Shown here piece after piece: positions 51,089-59,120 of a stretch of 64,000 nt of DNA. The notes beneath the pieces are model-generated. The model was not told the DNA's origin. It did no database searches and saw only the letters and a program-made list of their open reading frames with translations. The translations under genes were made by a program, and so were the position numbers. Source of the DNA: Rhodobacterales bacterium (lineage in GTDB: Bacteria; Pseudomonadota; Alphaproteobacteria; Rhodobacterales; Rhodobacteraceae); NCBI GenBank assembly GCA_002746935.1, contig PDRW01000033.1, positions 124,001 through 188,000 of the forward strand. Reading direction: 5' to 3'. Every line of letters begins with the position of its first letter. The first letter of the stretch is position 1.

Positions 51089-51745
51089 GTGACGGGGTGT
51101 CAGGTGGCTGGGAAAGCGACGAAACAGGCAGGCATTTTCAACCGGCTGGCGGGGCAGGGCGCGCAGCGGGTGAATTGCTTCACCCCCGGCGCGCTGATCG
51201 ACACCCCCTCCGGTGCCTGTCCGGTGGAAGACCTGCGCCCGGGCGACACGGTGCATACCCGCGACAACGGCCCCCAGCCGGTCCGCTGGATCGGCAGCAG
51301 GACGCTCGAAGGCCCGGTGCTGCGCGTTGCCAATCACCTGCATCCGGTGGTGATCCGCAAGAACGCGCTCGGGGCCGGCCTGCCCTCGCGCGATCTGCGC
51401 CTCAGTCCCGGCCACCGGCTGCTGCTGCTCGGCGACCATCCGCTGCTCGACGCCGGGGAGGCGGAGGTGTTTGTCTTTGCCGGGCATCTTGCGGGAACCC
51501 GGGGCATCTTCCGCGAGGCGGTGACCCGGGTGCGCTACATCCACTTTCTTTGCGACCGGCACGAAGTGGTGCGGTCGCACGGGATCTGGACCGAGAGCTT
51601 CCAGCCGAATGCGCCGGCGCTCGAGGGCATGTCGCAAAGCGCCCGTGAAGAGCTTCTCACGTTGTTCCCCGAGCTTGGCGCGGCCGCGTCCGGGGAGGGG
51701 TTTGCCGCCGCGCGCCCGACGCGGCGAGCGGTAATGCCGGGCTGA
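51089..51745 (+). CDS. Hint-domain protein
   Basis: 218 residues from a GTG at 51089 with GGGGGGCAGG upstream; an ATG at 51050 or a TTG at 51035 would lengthen it by 13-18 residues. Nearly the whole protein is a Hint_2 domain: Cys30 in NCFTPGALIDTPSG, the TRDNGPQPVRWIG strand, LSPGHRLLLLG as His motif and a C-terminal FLCDRHEVVRSHGIWTESF that closely matches the preceding RTX-Hint protein. A 29-residue N-terminal tail is the only possible passenger. Confidence 0.82.
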   Translation: MTGCQVAGKATKQAGIFNRLAGQGAQRVNCFTPGALIDTPSGACPVEDLRPGDTVHTRDNGPQPVRWIGSRTLEGPVLRVANHLHPVVIRKNALGAGLPSRDLRLSPGHRLLLLGDHPLLDAGEAEVFVFAGHLAGTRGIFREAVTRVRYIHFLCDRHEVVRSHGIWTESFQPNAPALEGMSQSAREELLTLFPELGAAASGEGFAAARPTRRAVMPG

Positions 51746-52154
51746 CACCGCGCAGTTTCCGCCCGGTGCCCATCCAGCGCCCGCGCAGCCGCCATGTGTC
51801 ACTTTCGGGGCTCTTGCGCGATCCGGTGGCGTTTCACAGACGGAGACGATCAGCGCGGACCCCTCGTTTTGTCAATGAAAACAATTCATTCACCTTTGTG
51901 GCATTGCCCCGGGCGGTGCGGGGCCGATTCAGGCGGCGATGTGCACAAATGTGGCGAAAGGTGGCGTAAACCGTGGCATCACCGTTGAAAGCCAAAGGTT
52001 TCCCGCAGGTTTCCGCCCCAGGCGCCGGGGCGATTTACCGGATTTCGTCCACATTCTCGGCATGTTTGCCCCTTAAACTGGGCCGTGCCACTGCCCGCGC
52101 GCGCGCCCTTGCGAGCCCAAGCGCATGAGATAGCTGAGAAACCCCGGATCGACC
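51746..52154. other. Intergenic region between the second and third Hint genes
   Basis: 409 bp without a gene. It includes an AT-richer stretch around 51870-51900 with AATGAAAACAATTCATT-like symmetry and a minus-strand TTGACA, but no clear plus-strand promoter. Short open frames here have no recognisable product. Confidence 0.5.
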
Positions 52155-52856
52155 ATGCTTCACTTCCGTTCCCCCGCTGTCGAAAACCACCTGCCACCGG
52201 CGCGTGATCCGAATGCGGGATCCGGCACGGGCACGATCGCGGCGTCGCAGTTCGCGGTGTCGGGCATTGGCCCGTCCTCGGTGGTCGAAACCGCCCGCGG
52301 CCCGGTGCTGGCGCGCGATCTGCGGCTCGGCGACAAGCTGGTGACCCGCGACAAGGGGCTCCAGCCGCTGCGCTGGATCGGCGAAAGCGCCGTCGCCTAT
52401 GGCAGCCCGGCGGAGGAGACGGCTGCGCCCCGCCGTGGCCCGGTGCGGATCCGCGCCGGTGCCGCGGGCTCCAACCCCGACGCGGGCAATCTCGTGCTCG
52501 CCCCGGGCCAGCGCCTGCTGGTGCGCGGCCGGCTCAACGAGCTGCTTTTCGCCACCGACGAGGTGATGGCCGCCGCCGGCGATCTGACCCATCTCGACGG
52601 GATCGACATCGTGCCGCGCGATACGGGCCGCTGGGTGCATCTGCTGCTCGACAGCCATGAGCTTCTGCGGGTCAACGGCCTGTGGATGGAAAGCTTCGCG
52701 CCCGACATGTGGTCGCTGCGGGTGGCCTGGCCGGAGCACTGGCATCAGATCACCGAGGCGATGCCGCGGCTGAAATACGACGCCGCCACCGCCAGCTACG
52801 TCGGGGCGCGGCTGTCGCTCGACGCGCGCGAAGCCCGGCTGGTCGAGGGGCTCTGA
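52155..52856 (+). CDS. Hint-like protein without the Cys nucleophile
   Basis: 233 residues. The fold follows the Hint_2 pattern of its two neighbours: ARDLRLGDKLVTRDKGLQPLRWIG, then a central region, then VHLLLDSHELLRVNGLWMESF. The position of the catalytic Cys (CFTPGT in the neighbours) is GPSSVVET, and the LSPxH motif is LAPGQRLLV, so Cys and His are both lost. The protein contains no Cys. It should not autoprocess and may have kept only a binding or regulatory role. Confidence 0.75.
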   Translation: MLHFRSPAVENHLPPARDPNAGSGTGTIAASQFAVSGIGPSSVVETARGPVLARDLRLGDKLVTRDKGLQPLRWIGESAVAYGSPAEETAAPRRGPVRIRAGAAGSNPDAGNLVLAPGQRLLVRGRLNELLFATDEVMAAAGDLTHLDGIDIVPRDTGRWVHLLLDSHELLRVNGLWMESFAPDMWSLRVAWPEHWHQITEAMPRLKYDAATASYVGARLSLDAREARLVEGL

Positions 52857-52872
52857 GGGGGCACCCGGGAGC

Positions 52873-53529
52873 TCAGCCCTGATCCGGGCGGGTGCCGCGC
52901 CAGGCGGCCCAGTCTTCCGGCGTGTCGAGATCGGTGAGCGCGTGGCGCCCGGGCAAGGGCACCAGCCGCACCCGCGCCGCGTCTTCCTTCAGGATGTTTC
53001 GTCCACCGAGGTCGCCGCGCAGGGCGGCGAGCCGGGCGAAATCCCGCGCCGGGAACAGCACCGGGTGGCCGGGGCATCCGTCGGCGCCGGCGCCGCGCAG
53101 GATGGTCTTGCCATCAAAACCGGCGAGCAGCCGGGCGATGTCGTCCGCGGAGATGTCGGGCATGTCGGCGGGCAGGATCATCAGCCCGGGGCAGGCGGCG
53201 GGGAGGGCGGCGACAGCGGCGCGGAGACTGGCGGCGAGGCCTTCGCGGGCCTCGGGGACGTCCACCAGCCGCGCCCGGCTCCCGGAAAGCGCCGCCCAGC
53301 GCCGGGGCGCCATTGCGCGCGGGGGCAGGGTGACGATGATTTCGGTGGCGGGGCGCGCGGAGACCTCCGCAGGCGGGGCAGACCCGGCCATGGCCGCCGC
53401 CGCCGCCACCACCCGGTCGGCGAGCAGCGCCCGCCCACGCACCGGCTCCAGCAGCTTGTCACGCCCCCGCATCCGGGCCGAGGCCCCCGCGGCCGGGATC
53501 AGGATCGCCGGGCGCGGCGCGGCGCTCAT
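52873..53529 (-). CDS. MobA/MocA-like nucleotidyltransferase
   Basis: 218 residues with the nucleotidyltransferase signature AAGASARMRGRDKLLEPVRG and ILPADMPDISADD, as in molybdenum cofactor cytidylyl/guanylyltransferases. It would transfer a nucleotide from CTP or GTP to molybdopterin. It is the last gene of the liv operon, its ATG overlapping the livM stop (ATGA); no molybdoenzyme gene is in the window, so the link to amino-acid transport is unclear. Confidence 0.78.
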   Translation of the reverse strand: MSAAPRPAILIPAAGASARMRGRDKLLEPVRGRALLADRVVAAAAAMAGSAPPAEVSARPATEIIVTLPPRAMAPRRWAALSGSRARLVDVPEAREGLAASLRAAVAALPAACPGLMILPADMPDISADDIARLLAGFDGKTILRGAGADGCPGHPVLFPARDFARLAALRGDLGGRNILKEDAARVRLVPLPGRHALTDLDTPEDWAAWRGTRPDQG

Positions 53530-54881
53530 CGTTCGGGGATCAGCCCGCGCGGGCTGAACCGCAGCACCAGCAGCATGATCACCCCCATGGTCAGCAGCCG
53601 CATATGGGCGGTGGAGTGCAGCAGATGCGCCTTCAGCGCCGAGCCGTCGGCGAGGCCGGAGGTCACCAGCGTCATCACCCAGCTGCCGAGCGGTTCCACC
53701 TGGACCCAGAAGAACCAGATCACGAAGCCGCCGAGGATGGCGCCGTAATTGTTGCCGGAACCGCCGACGATCACCATCACCCAGATCAGGAAGGTGTAGC
53801 GCAGCGGCTGGTAGGAGGAGGGGGTGAGCTGGCCGTCGAGCGTGGTCATCATCGCGCCCGCGATCCCGACCACGGCGGAGCCGAGGATGAAGACCTGCAA
53901 ATGCCGCCGGGTCACGTCCTTGCCCATGGCTTCGGCGGCGACCTCGTTGTCGCGGATCGCGCGCATCATCCGGCCCCAGGGGGAGTTGAGCGCCGCCTGG
54001 CTCATGGTCAGCAGCACCGCCAGCACCACGAGGAACAGCACCGCATAGGTGAGCTTCACCGCCACGGCGGAGGCGATCACCGGGTCCATCCCCCATGTCG
54101 CGGCGCGGGCGGCGAAGTCGGCCGAGGCCTGAAGGTCGACCTCATAGGGCACCGGCCAGGGGCGCTCCAGGCCGTTGACGTTCTTCACCCCGCGCGCCAG
54201 CCAGTCCTCGTTCTTCAGGATCGCGATGATGATTTCTGAAATGCCGAGGGTGGCGATGGCGAGATAGTCCGAGCGCAGGCCCAGCGCGGTCTTGCCGATC
54301 AGCCAGGCGGCGGTGGCGGCGAACAGCCCGCCCACCGGCCAGGCGACAAGCGCCAGCGCCCCCTTGAACCCCAGCCCGCCGAGAAAGCCGGTGGCCGCCG
54401 GGTTCACCGCTTCGATGGCATCGGCGGCGGGGACGAAAAGCGCGCGATAGGCGAAATATCCGCCGACCAGGATCAGCGTCATGACCAGCGCCCGGAGCCT
54501 GCCCGCGCTCATGCGCTGGTAGACCAGCGCCGCCACCGCGATCAGCGCCACGCCGAAGGCGAGCGCCAGCATCATCCGCCCGCCGCCTGCGGCCCAGGCC
54601 TCGGGCACCGGGGCCTCGGTCACCAGCACCGCGGCCAGCCCGCCGAGCGCCACGAAACCCATGATGCCGACGTTGAACAGCCCGGCATAGCCCCATTGCA
54701 GGTTGACCCCGAGCGCCATGATCGCCGAGACCAGCCCCATGTTGACGATCGCCAGCGCCACGTTCCAGCTCTGGGTCAGGCCGGTCCAGCCGATCAGCAG
54801 CGCGACGGCGGCGAACATCGCCACGGCGCGCCAGTTGATGAGGCCGCGTTTGGGGGCGGGGGTGGAGGTCGTGTCGGTCAT
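53526..54881 (-). CDS. livM: Branched-chain amino acid ABC transporter permease LivM
   Basis: 451 residues with about ten hydrophobic segments and the LivM core (NLQWGYAGLFNVGIMGFVALGG; GLRSDYLAIATLGISEI). It forms the channel with LivH. It is longer than most LivM proteins through extra sequence in the first 180 residues. The start overlaps the livH stop (ATGA at 54881). Confidence 0.88.
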   Translation of the reverse strand: MTDTTSTPAPKRGLINWRAVAMFAAVALLIGWTGLTQSWNVALAIVNMGLVSAIMALGVNLQWGYAGLFNVGIMGFVALGGLAAVLVTEAPVPEAWAAGGGRMMLALAFGVALIAVAALVYQRMSAGRLRALVMTLILVGGYFAYRALFVPAADAIEAVNPAATGFLGGLGFKGALALVAWPVGGLFAATAAWLIGKTALGLRSDYLAIATLGISEIIIAILKNEDWLARGVKNVNGLERPWPVPYEVDLQASADFAARAATWGMDPVIASAVAVKLTYAVLFLVVLAVLLTMSQAALNSPWGRMMRAIRDNEVAAEAMGKDVTRRHLQVFILGSAVVGIAGAMMTTLDGQLTPSSYQPLRYTFLIWVMVIVGGSGNNYGAILGGFVIWFFWVQVEPLGSWVMTLVTSGLADGSALKAHLLHSTAHMRLLTMGVIMLLVLRFSPRGLIPER

Positions 54882-55888
54882 ACCGATTTCCCCTTGAACA
54901 GGCCGGTGGGTTTGAACAGCAGCACCACCACGAGGATCGCGAAGGAGACCGCGAATTTGTAGTCGGTGGAGAGCAGTTGCACGAGGCCGGAGGGCTCGAG
55001 GCTGTCCGGCATGAGATAGATCAGCACCTTCTTCCAGGCATAGGTCACGGTGACTTCGGAAAAGGCAATGAGAAAGCCCCCGGCGATGGCGCCGAGCGGG
55101 TTGCCGAGGCCGCCGACGATGGCGGAGGCGAAGATCGGCAGCACCAGCTGGAAATAGGTGAACGGCTTGAACACCTTGTCGAGCCCGTAGAGCGTGCCGG
55201 CGATGGTGGCCAGCGCCGCGACGATCAGCCAGGTCACCCGCACCACGCGTTCGGGGTTGATGCCCGAGAGCAGGGCGAGGTCTTCATTGTCGGAGAAGGC
55301 GCGCATCGACTTGCCGGTGCGGGTGCGGTTGAGGAACCAGAACAGCGCCGCCACCACGATCACCGCGGTGACCACGGTGATGACTTGCGTGGTGCGCAGC
55401 GCCAGCCCTTCGGAGAGGCCGGTCCAGTCCTTGAAATCGCGGGCCTTGATGATGAACCGCGCGCCATCGGCGAAACGCTGTTCGCCGGGGCCGATGATGA
55501 AGCGCACCAGACCGTTGAGGATGAACATGATCCCGATCGAGGCCATCACGAAGACGATCGGCTTGGCCTTTACCTGGCGGTAGAAGCGATAGACCGTCCG
55601 GTCGGTTGCCAGCACCAGCGCCGCGGTCAACAGGATGCCGAAAGGCAGGGCGATGAGCGCGGTGGGCAGGGGGCCGGCGCTGATCCCCATCGACTGGAAC
55701 CACCAGGTGACGAGGATGGTCGACATCGCGCCGAAGGCCATGGTGTCGCCATGGGCGAAATTGGAAAACCGCAGGATGCCGTAGATCAGCGTCACCCCGA
55801 GCGCGCCGAGGGCGAGCTGGGAGCCGTAGGCGACCGCGGGGATCAGCACATAGTTGGAAACCGCCACGAAGGCGTTGAGGAAATCCAT
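54878..55888 (-). CDS. livH: Branched-chain amino acid ABC transporter permease LivH
   Basis: 336 residues from the ATG at 55888, which overlaps the stop of the upstream exported protein gene (ATGA); a GTG/ATG further up is not needed. LivH motifs GALGVTLIYGILRFSNFAHGD and IVGGLGNPLGAIAGG are present, with about eight transmembrane helices. It pairs with LivM. Confidence 0.9.
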   Translation of the reverse strand: MDFLNAFVAVSNYVLIPAVAYGSQLALGALGVTLIYGILRFSNFAHGDTMAFGAMSTILVTWWFQSMGISAGPLPTALIALPFGILLTAALVLATDRTVYRFYRQVKAKPIVFVMASIGIMFILNGLVRFIIGPGEQRFADGARFIIKARDFKDWTGLSEGLALRTTQVITVVTAVIVVAALFWFLNRTRTGKSMRAFSDNEDLALLSGINPERVVRVTWLIVAALATIAGTLYGLDKVFKPFTYFQLVLPIFASAIVGGLGNPLGAIAGGFLIAFSEVTVTYAWKKVLIYLMPDSLEPSGLVQLLSTDYKFAVSFAILVVVLLFKPTGLFKGKSV

Positions 55889-56541
55889 CAGGAGACCTCG
55901 CAAAGCAGGGTGGTGAGCGCGCCCACGGGGGGCACATTGTCCTGCGCCTGGTCGAGCCGGTGCCAGAGCACGAGCGTGCGGCCATCGGCGGTCAGGCCCT
56001 TGAGGGTGAGGGTGTGAAGCATGGTGCCGGAGGTCCAGGCGAAGGGCCCGGTCTTCGAACGGGCGATGCCGGGCACCACGGCCCCGCTCATGGCAACTTC
56101 GATCGCCCCCTTGCGCTTCAGGGTGATGGCGAAGACCTGCGGGCCGACGACCGGGGCATAGGCCGGGCTTTTGGGCGGGGCCTGTGGGGGTTCGGCCGAG
56201 GCGCCGGAGGGGGCTTCGGCTTTTGGGGGAGCTTCCGGCGGGGCATCGGCTGAAGCGTTGTCCGGGCTTCCGGCTGAAGCGTCCTCAGGGGCGGCGGGCG
56301 CGTCGCCGTCCGGGGTTTCCGCAGGGTTTTCGGCCGGGTTTTCGGCCGAGCTTTCAGCGGGGCTTTCGGCCGAACTTTCAGCGGGGCTTTCAGGGCGGCC
56401 TGTGGCGGGCGCGGTGGCGGGGCTTGTCCTCGCCGCCGGCGCCACAGCCATGCACTGAAACACCATCATGGTGTCGCGTGCGGTCCCGGGCAGGGGCAGG
56501 GCGCCCGCCAGCCCCGCGGCAAACAAAACTGTACGGATCAT
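55888..56541 (-). CDS. Exported protein of the liv operon (Pro/Ala/Glu-rich, terminal Cys)
   Basis: 217 residues. Signal peptide to about residue 21 (ALPLPGTA), then VFQC with Cys30, a long Pro/Ala/Glu/Ser low-complexity tract (about 36-130, units like AESPAESS and AENPAEN) and a 85-residue C-terminal domain ending LLCEVS, with Cys214 four from the end. It overlaps both neighbours by ATGA. It shares the terminal Cys position with the three other exported proteins of this operon. No known family was recognised; function unknown. Confidence 0.7.
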   Translation of the reverse strand: MIRTVLFAAGLAGALPLPGTARDTMMVFQCMAVAPAARTSPATAPATGRPESPAESSAESPAESSAENPAENPAETPDGDAPAAPEDASAGSPDNASADAPPEAPPKAEAPSGASAEPPQAPPKSPAYAPVVGPQVFAITLKRKGAIEVAMSGAVVPGIARSKTGPFAWTSGTMLHTLTLKGLTADGRTLVLWHRLDQAQDNVPPVGALTTLLCEVS

Positions 56542-56900
56542 TCGGTAACGCACTCCCCGAAAAATGTGACCGTGATGGGATCGTAGGCGGTATCGCCCGC
56601 GATATGGGTGGTAAACAGGCTGACCTCCTTGCCGATGGACAGCAGCGCCAGCGAGCCCGTGCCGCTCGCCAGCATCTGGCTGCCGTCTTCGCTTGCATGG
56701 AGCAGGGTCCAGTCCTCCGCGGCCGACGAGAGCCTGCCCGCGCCGGGATCGACCCAGAGCGTCCAGTCGGTGCTGGTGCAGGCTTCGGTCATGTAGCATT
56801 CGAACGTGAAGGTGCAGCGGGTTCCGGCCAGCGCTGGCGCCATCTGCGCGGTGGTTGCCGTGAGCGCCGCGAGGGCCGCCAGGGTCAGATGAGGCGCCAT
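56538..56900 (-). CDS. Small exported Cys-bracketed protein of the liv operon
   Basis: 120 residues. Signal peptide to about residue 25 (APALA), then Cys29, Cys35 and Cys41 (C-x5-C-x5-C, around CTFTFECYMTEAC), a short beta-like body and the ending FFGECVTE with Cys117 four from the C-terminus. Likely periplasmic with disulfides joining the ends. It overlaps the next gene by ATGA and follows the one upstream after 3 bp. It resembles the proteins at 56904 and 58161. Function unknown. Confidence 0.72.
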   Translation of the reverse strand: MAPHLTLAALAALTATTAQMAPALAGTRCTFTFECYMTEACTSTDWTLWVDPGAGRLSSAAEDWTLLHASEDGSQMLASGTGSLALLSIGKEVSLFTTHIAGDTAYDPITVTFFGECVTE

Positions 56901-56903
56901 GGG

Positions 56904-57308
56904 TCAGCCCTCCACACAGGTGCCGCGGTAAAGCCGCTGATCGGCGTCGCGCGGCGCGCCCGGATGCGGCGTGGTGACGAGATAGGTGAAGCTGCCGTCG
57001 GGTTGCAGCCGGAACTGGTGCTCGGTGCCGTCCTGCGTTGCCATCAGCGTGGTGTGTTTCGGATCCCGCACCGCGACCGCCTCCACCGGCGCGCCGCCGT
57101 CGAGGGAAATCGCCACCTTGAGCACCGGCTCCGCCGCGATCACCCGCAGCACCACCAGCCCGTCATGGGGGGCGCAATTGTCGTTCGACCGGCGGCAGAT
57201 CTCGGAGACCGGGCAGGTGGGGTCGCCGGCAAGGGCCGGCCCCACCAGACCCGGGCCCACCAGACCCGGACCGACAGCGATGAGACAGGAAAGGATCAGC
57301 CCCCGCAT
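56904..57308 (-). CDS. Small exported Cys-bracketed protein of the liv operon
   Basis: 134 residues. Signal peptide to about residue 27 with the repeat GPGLVGPGLVGPALA (coded by a 15-bp duplication at 57241-57270), then Cys32, Cys38 and Cys45 (C-x5-C-x6-C), a beta-like body and the ending YRGTCVEG with Cys131 four from the C-terminus. The Cys spacing equals that of the protein at 58161. It lies 3 bp after livF. Function unknown; perhaps a periplasmic partner of the transporter. Confidence 0.72.
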   Translation of the reverse strand: MRGLILSCLIAVGPGLVGPGLVGPALAGDPTCPVSEICRRSNDNCAPHDGLVVLRVIAAEPVLKVAISLDGGAPVEAVAVRDPKHTTLMATQDGTEHQFRLQPDGSFTYLVTTPHPGAPRDADQRLYRGTCVEG

Positions 57309-57311
57309 CCC

Positions 57312-58142
57312 TCAGCCCCCGAGGAAGCTCGCGCGCACGTCCGGGTCGGCGAGCAGCTCCTTGCCGGAGCCGGTATGGGCGTTGCGGCCCTGCACCAGCA
57401 CATAGCCCTTGTCGGCGATTTCCAGTGCCTGGCGGGCGTTCTGTTCCACCATCAGCACCGGCAGCCCGGTGCGGGCGACCTCGATGATCCGGTCGAACAA
57501 TTCGTCCATCACGATCGGTGAGACCCCGGCGGTCGGCTCGTCGAGCATCAGGAGCTTCGGCCGGGTCATCAGCGCCCGGCCCACCGCCACCTGCTGGCGC
57601 TGGCCGCCGGAAAGCTCGCCCGCGGGCTGGTGGCGCTTGTCCTTCAGGATCGGAAACAGCGCGTAGACCTGTTCCATGGTGCCGGTGATGTCGTCTTCGC
57701 GGATGAAGGCGCCCATCTCGAGGTTTTCCTCCACCGTCATCGAGGTGAAGATGTTGTGGGTCTGCGGCACGAAGCCCATGCCCTTCACCACCCGCGCCTG
57801 TGGGGTGAGCCGGGAGATGTCTTCGCCGCCGAGGCGCACGGTGCCGCCGCGCAGGTTGAGCATGCCGAACAGCGCCCGCATCGCGGTGGACTTGCCGGCG
57901 CCATTGGGGCCGACGATCACCCCGATCTCGCCTCGGTCGACGGCGATGGTGCAGTCGGAAAGGATGTTGGGGCCGGATTTGCCATAGCCGCCGGTCATGG
58001 CCTCGCCGACGAGGAAAGGCTCGCCCGGCCGTGCTGGCAGCGCATCGCCCGAGAAGCTGCCCGCCGTGAGCGTGCCCTGGGCCTTGGGGTTCACGATCGA
58101 GGCGTCGCGGTTGTAGCCTTCCTGGTCGAACGGTTTGCTCAT
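57312..58142 (-). CDS. livF: Branched-chain amino acid ABC transporter ATPase LivF
   Basis: 276 residues. Walker A GPNGAGKST, signature LSGGQRQQVAVGRAL, Walker B LLMLDEP. An N-terminal extension of about 40 residues precedes the usual LivF start. It hydrolyses ATP with LivG to drive uptake. Genes for exported proteins lie on both sides. Confidence 0.9.
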   Translation of the reverse strand: MSKPFDQEGYNRDASIVNPKAQGTLTAGSFSGDALPARPGEPFLVGEAMTGGYGKSGPNILSDCTIAVDRGEIGVIVGPNGAGKSTAMRALFGMLNLRGGTVRLGGEDISRLTPQARVVKGMGFVPQTHNIFTSMTVEENLEMGAFIREDDITGTMEQVYALFPILKDKRHQPAGELSGGQRQQVAVGRALMTRPKLLMLDEPTAGVSPIVMDELFDRIIEVARTGLPVLMVEQNARQALEIADKGYVLVQGRNAHTGSGKELLADPDVRASFLGG

Positions 58143-58160
58143 GTCTGCCTCACATCTGCC

Positions 58161-59120
58161 TCACATGGCCGCGCATTGGCCGAAATACTGTTTCGGCGCG
58201 ATGATGGCCCCGTTGAACCCGTTGACGCTGTGCACCGCCCAACCGCCGCCGATGGGGATGGTGGTGGTCGTGGTGCCGCCGGAGATGGGGGTTTCGATAA
58301 TGGTCAGGGCGCGGTCGCCGATGACCAGCGAATAGCGGCTGGTGGGGGAGCCGCCCGGGCTGCCGCCGAGTGTTCCGACCGCGCCGCCCGGGCTTCCGCC
58401 GAATGCCCCAACCGCGCCGCCCGGGCTGCCGCCGAATGCCCCGCCCGTGCCGTTGCGGCTGCCGCCGAGCGCTCCGACCGCGCCGCCCGGGCTGCCGCCG
58501 AATGCGCCGCCCGTGCCACCCGGGCTGCCGCCGAATGCCCCAACCGGGCCGCCCGGGGCGCCGCCTGATGCTCCGCCGGGGCCGTTGACGTTGCCGCCGA
58601 ATGCGCCAACCGGGCCGCCTGATGCCCCGCCCGTACCGTTGTGGCTGCCGCCGAGCGCTCCGACCGCGCCGCCCGGGCAGCCGCCAAATGCCCCAACCGC
58701 GCCGCTTGGGATGCCGCCTGATGCTCCGCCGGGGCCGTTGACGTTGCCGCCGAATGCGCCAACCGGGCCGCCTGGGCTTCCGCCGAATGCGCCGCCCGTG
58801 CCGTTGCGGCTGCCGCCGAGCGTTCCGACCGCGCCACCGGGGTTGCCGCCGAATGCCCCGCCCGTGCCGTTGCGGTTGCCGCCAAACGCTCCGCCCCCAC
58901 CGCCGGGGGGGCCGCCGACCGGTCTGACCGTATTGGTTCCGGTATCGACCCGGAAGCGCAACTCGAGCCCGGCGGGGCCGCAGCTCATCCGGTCGGGGTC
59001 GCAGACCCCGTCGAAATCGCATTTGAACAGGATCTCCGCCGAGGTTGCCGGGGCCGGCGCGGCGAGGGCGAGCGCGAAAGGCAGCGCGGCCAGCAGGGCG
59101 CGGAGGCTCCCGGCCCTCAT
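58161..59120 (-). CDS. Exported Cys-bracketed protein with a large glycine-rich insert
   Basis: 319 residues. Signal peptide to about residue 28 (APATSA), then Cys34, Cys40 and Cys47 (C-x5-C-x6-C in FKCDFDGVCDPDRMSC), a Gly-rich region of about 190 residues (69-260) made of units such as GGAFGGSPGGAVG and NGTGGAFGG, and a C-terminal domain ending YFGQCAAM with Cys316 four from the end. It overlaps livG by ATGA. Without the insert it would match its small relatives at 56538 and 56904. Function unknown. Confidence 0.72.
   Translation of the reverse strand: MRAGSLRALLAALPFALALAAPAPATSAEILFKCDFDGVCDPDRMSCGPAGLELRFRVDTGTNTVRPVGGPPGGGGGAFGGNRNGTGGAFGGNPGGAVGTLGGSRNGTGGAFGGSPGGPVGAFGGNVNGPGGASGGIPSGAVGAFGGCPGGAVGALGGSHNGTGGASGGPVGAFGGNVNGPGGASGGAPGGPVGAFGGSPGGTGGAFGGSPGGAVGALGGSRNGTGGAFGGSPGGAVGAFGGSPGGAVGTLGGSPGGSPTSRYSLVIGDRALTIIETPISGGTTTTTIPIGGGWAVHSVNGFNGAIIAPKQYFGQCAAM

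Noticed and set aside
48176-51802. Minus-strand 1208-codon frame opposite the RTX-Hint gene
   Set aside because: Antisense of the Asp/Gly repeats gives a Val/Ala/Ile-rich pattern by necessity. No start signal or domain.
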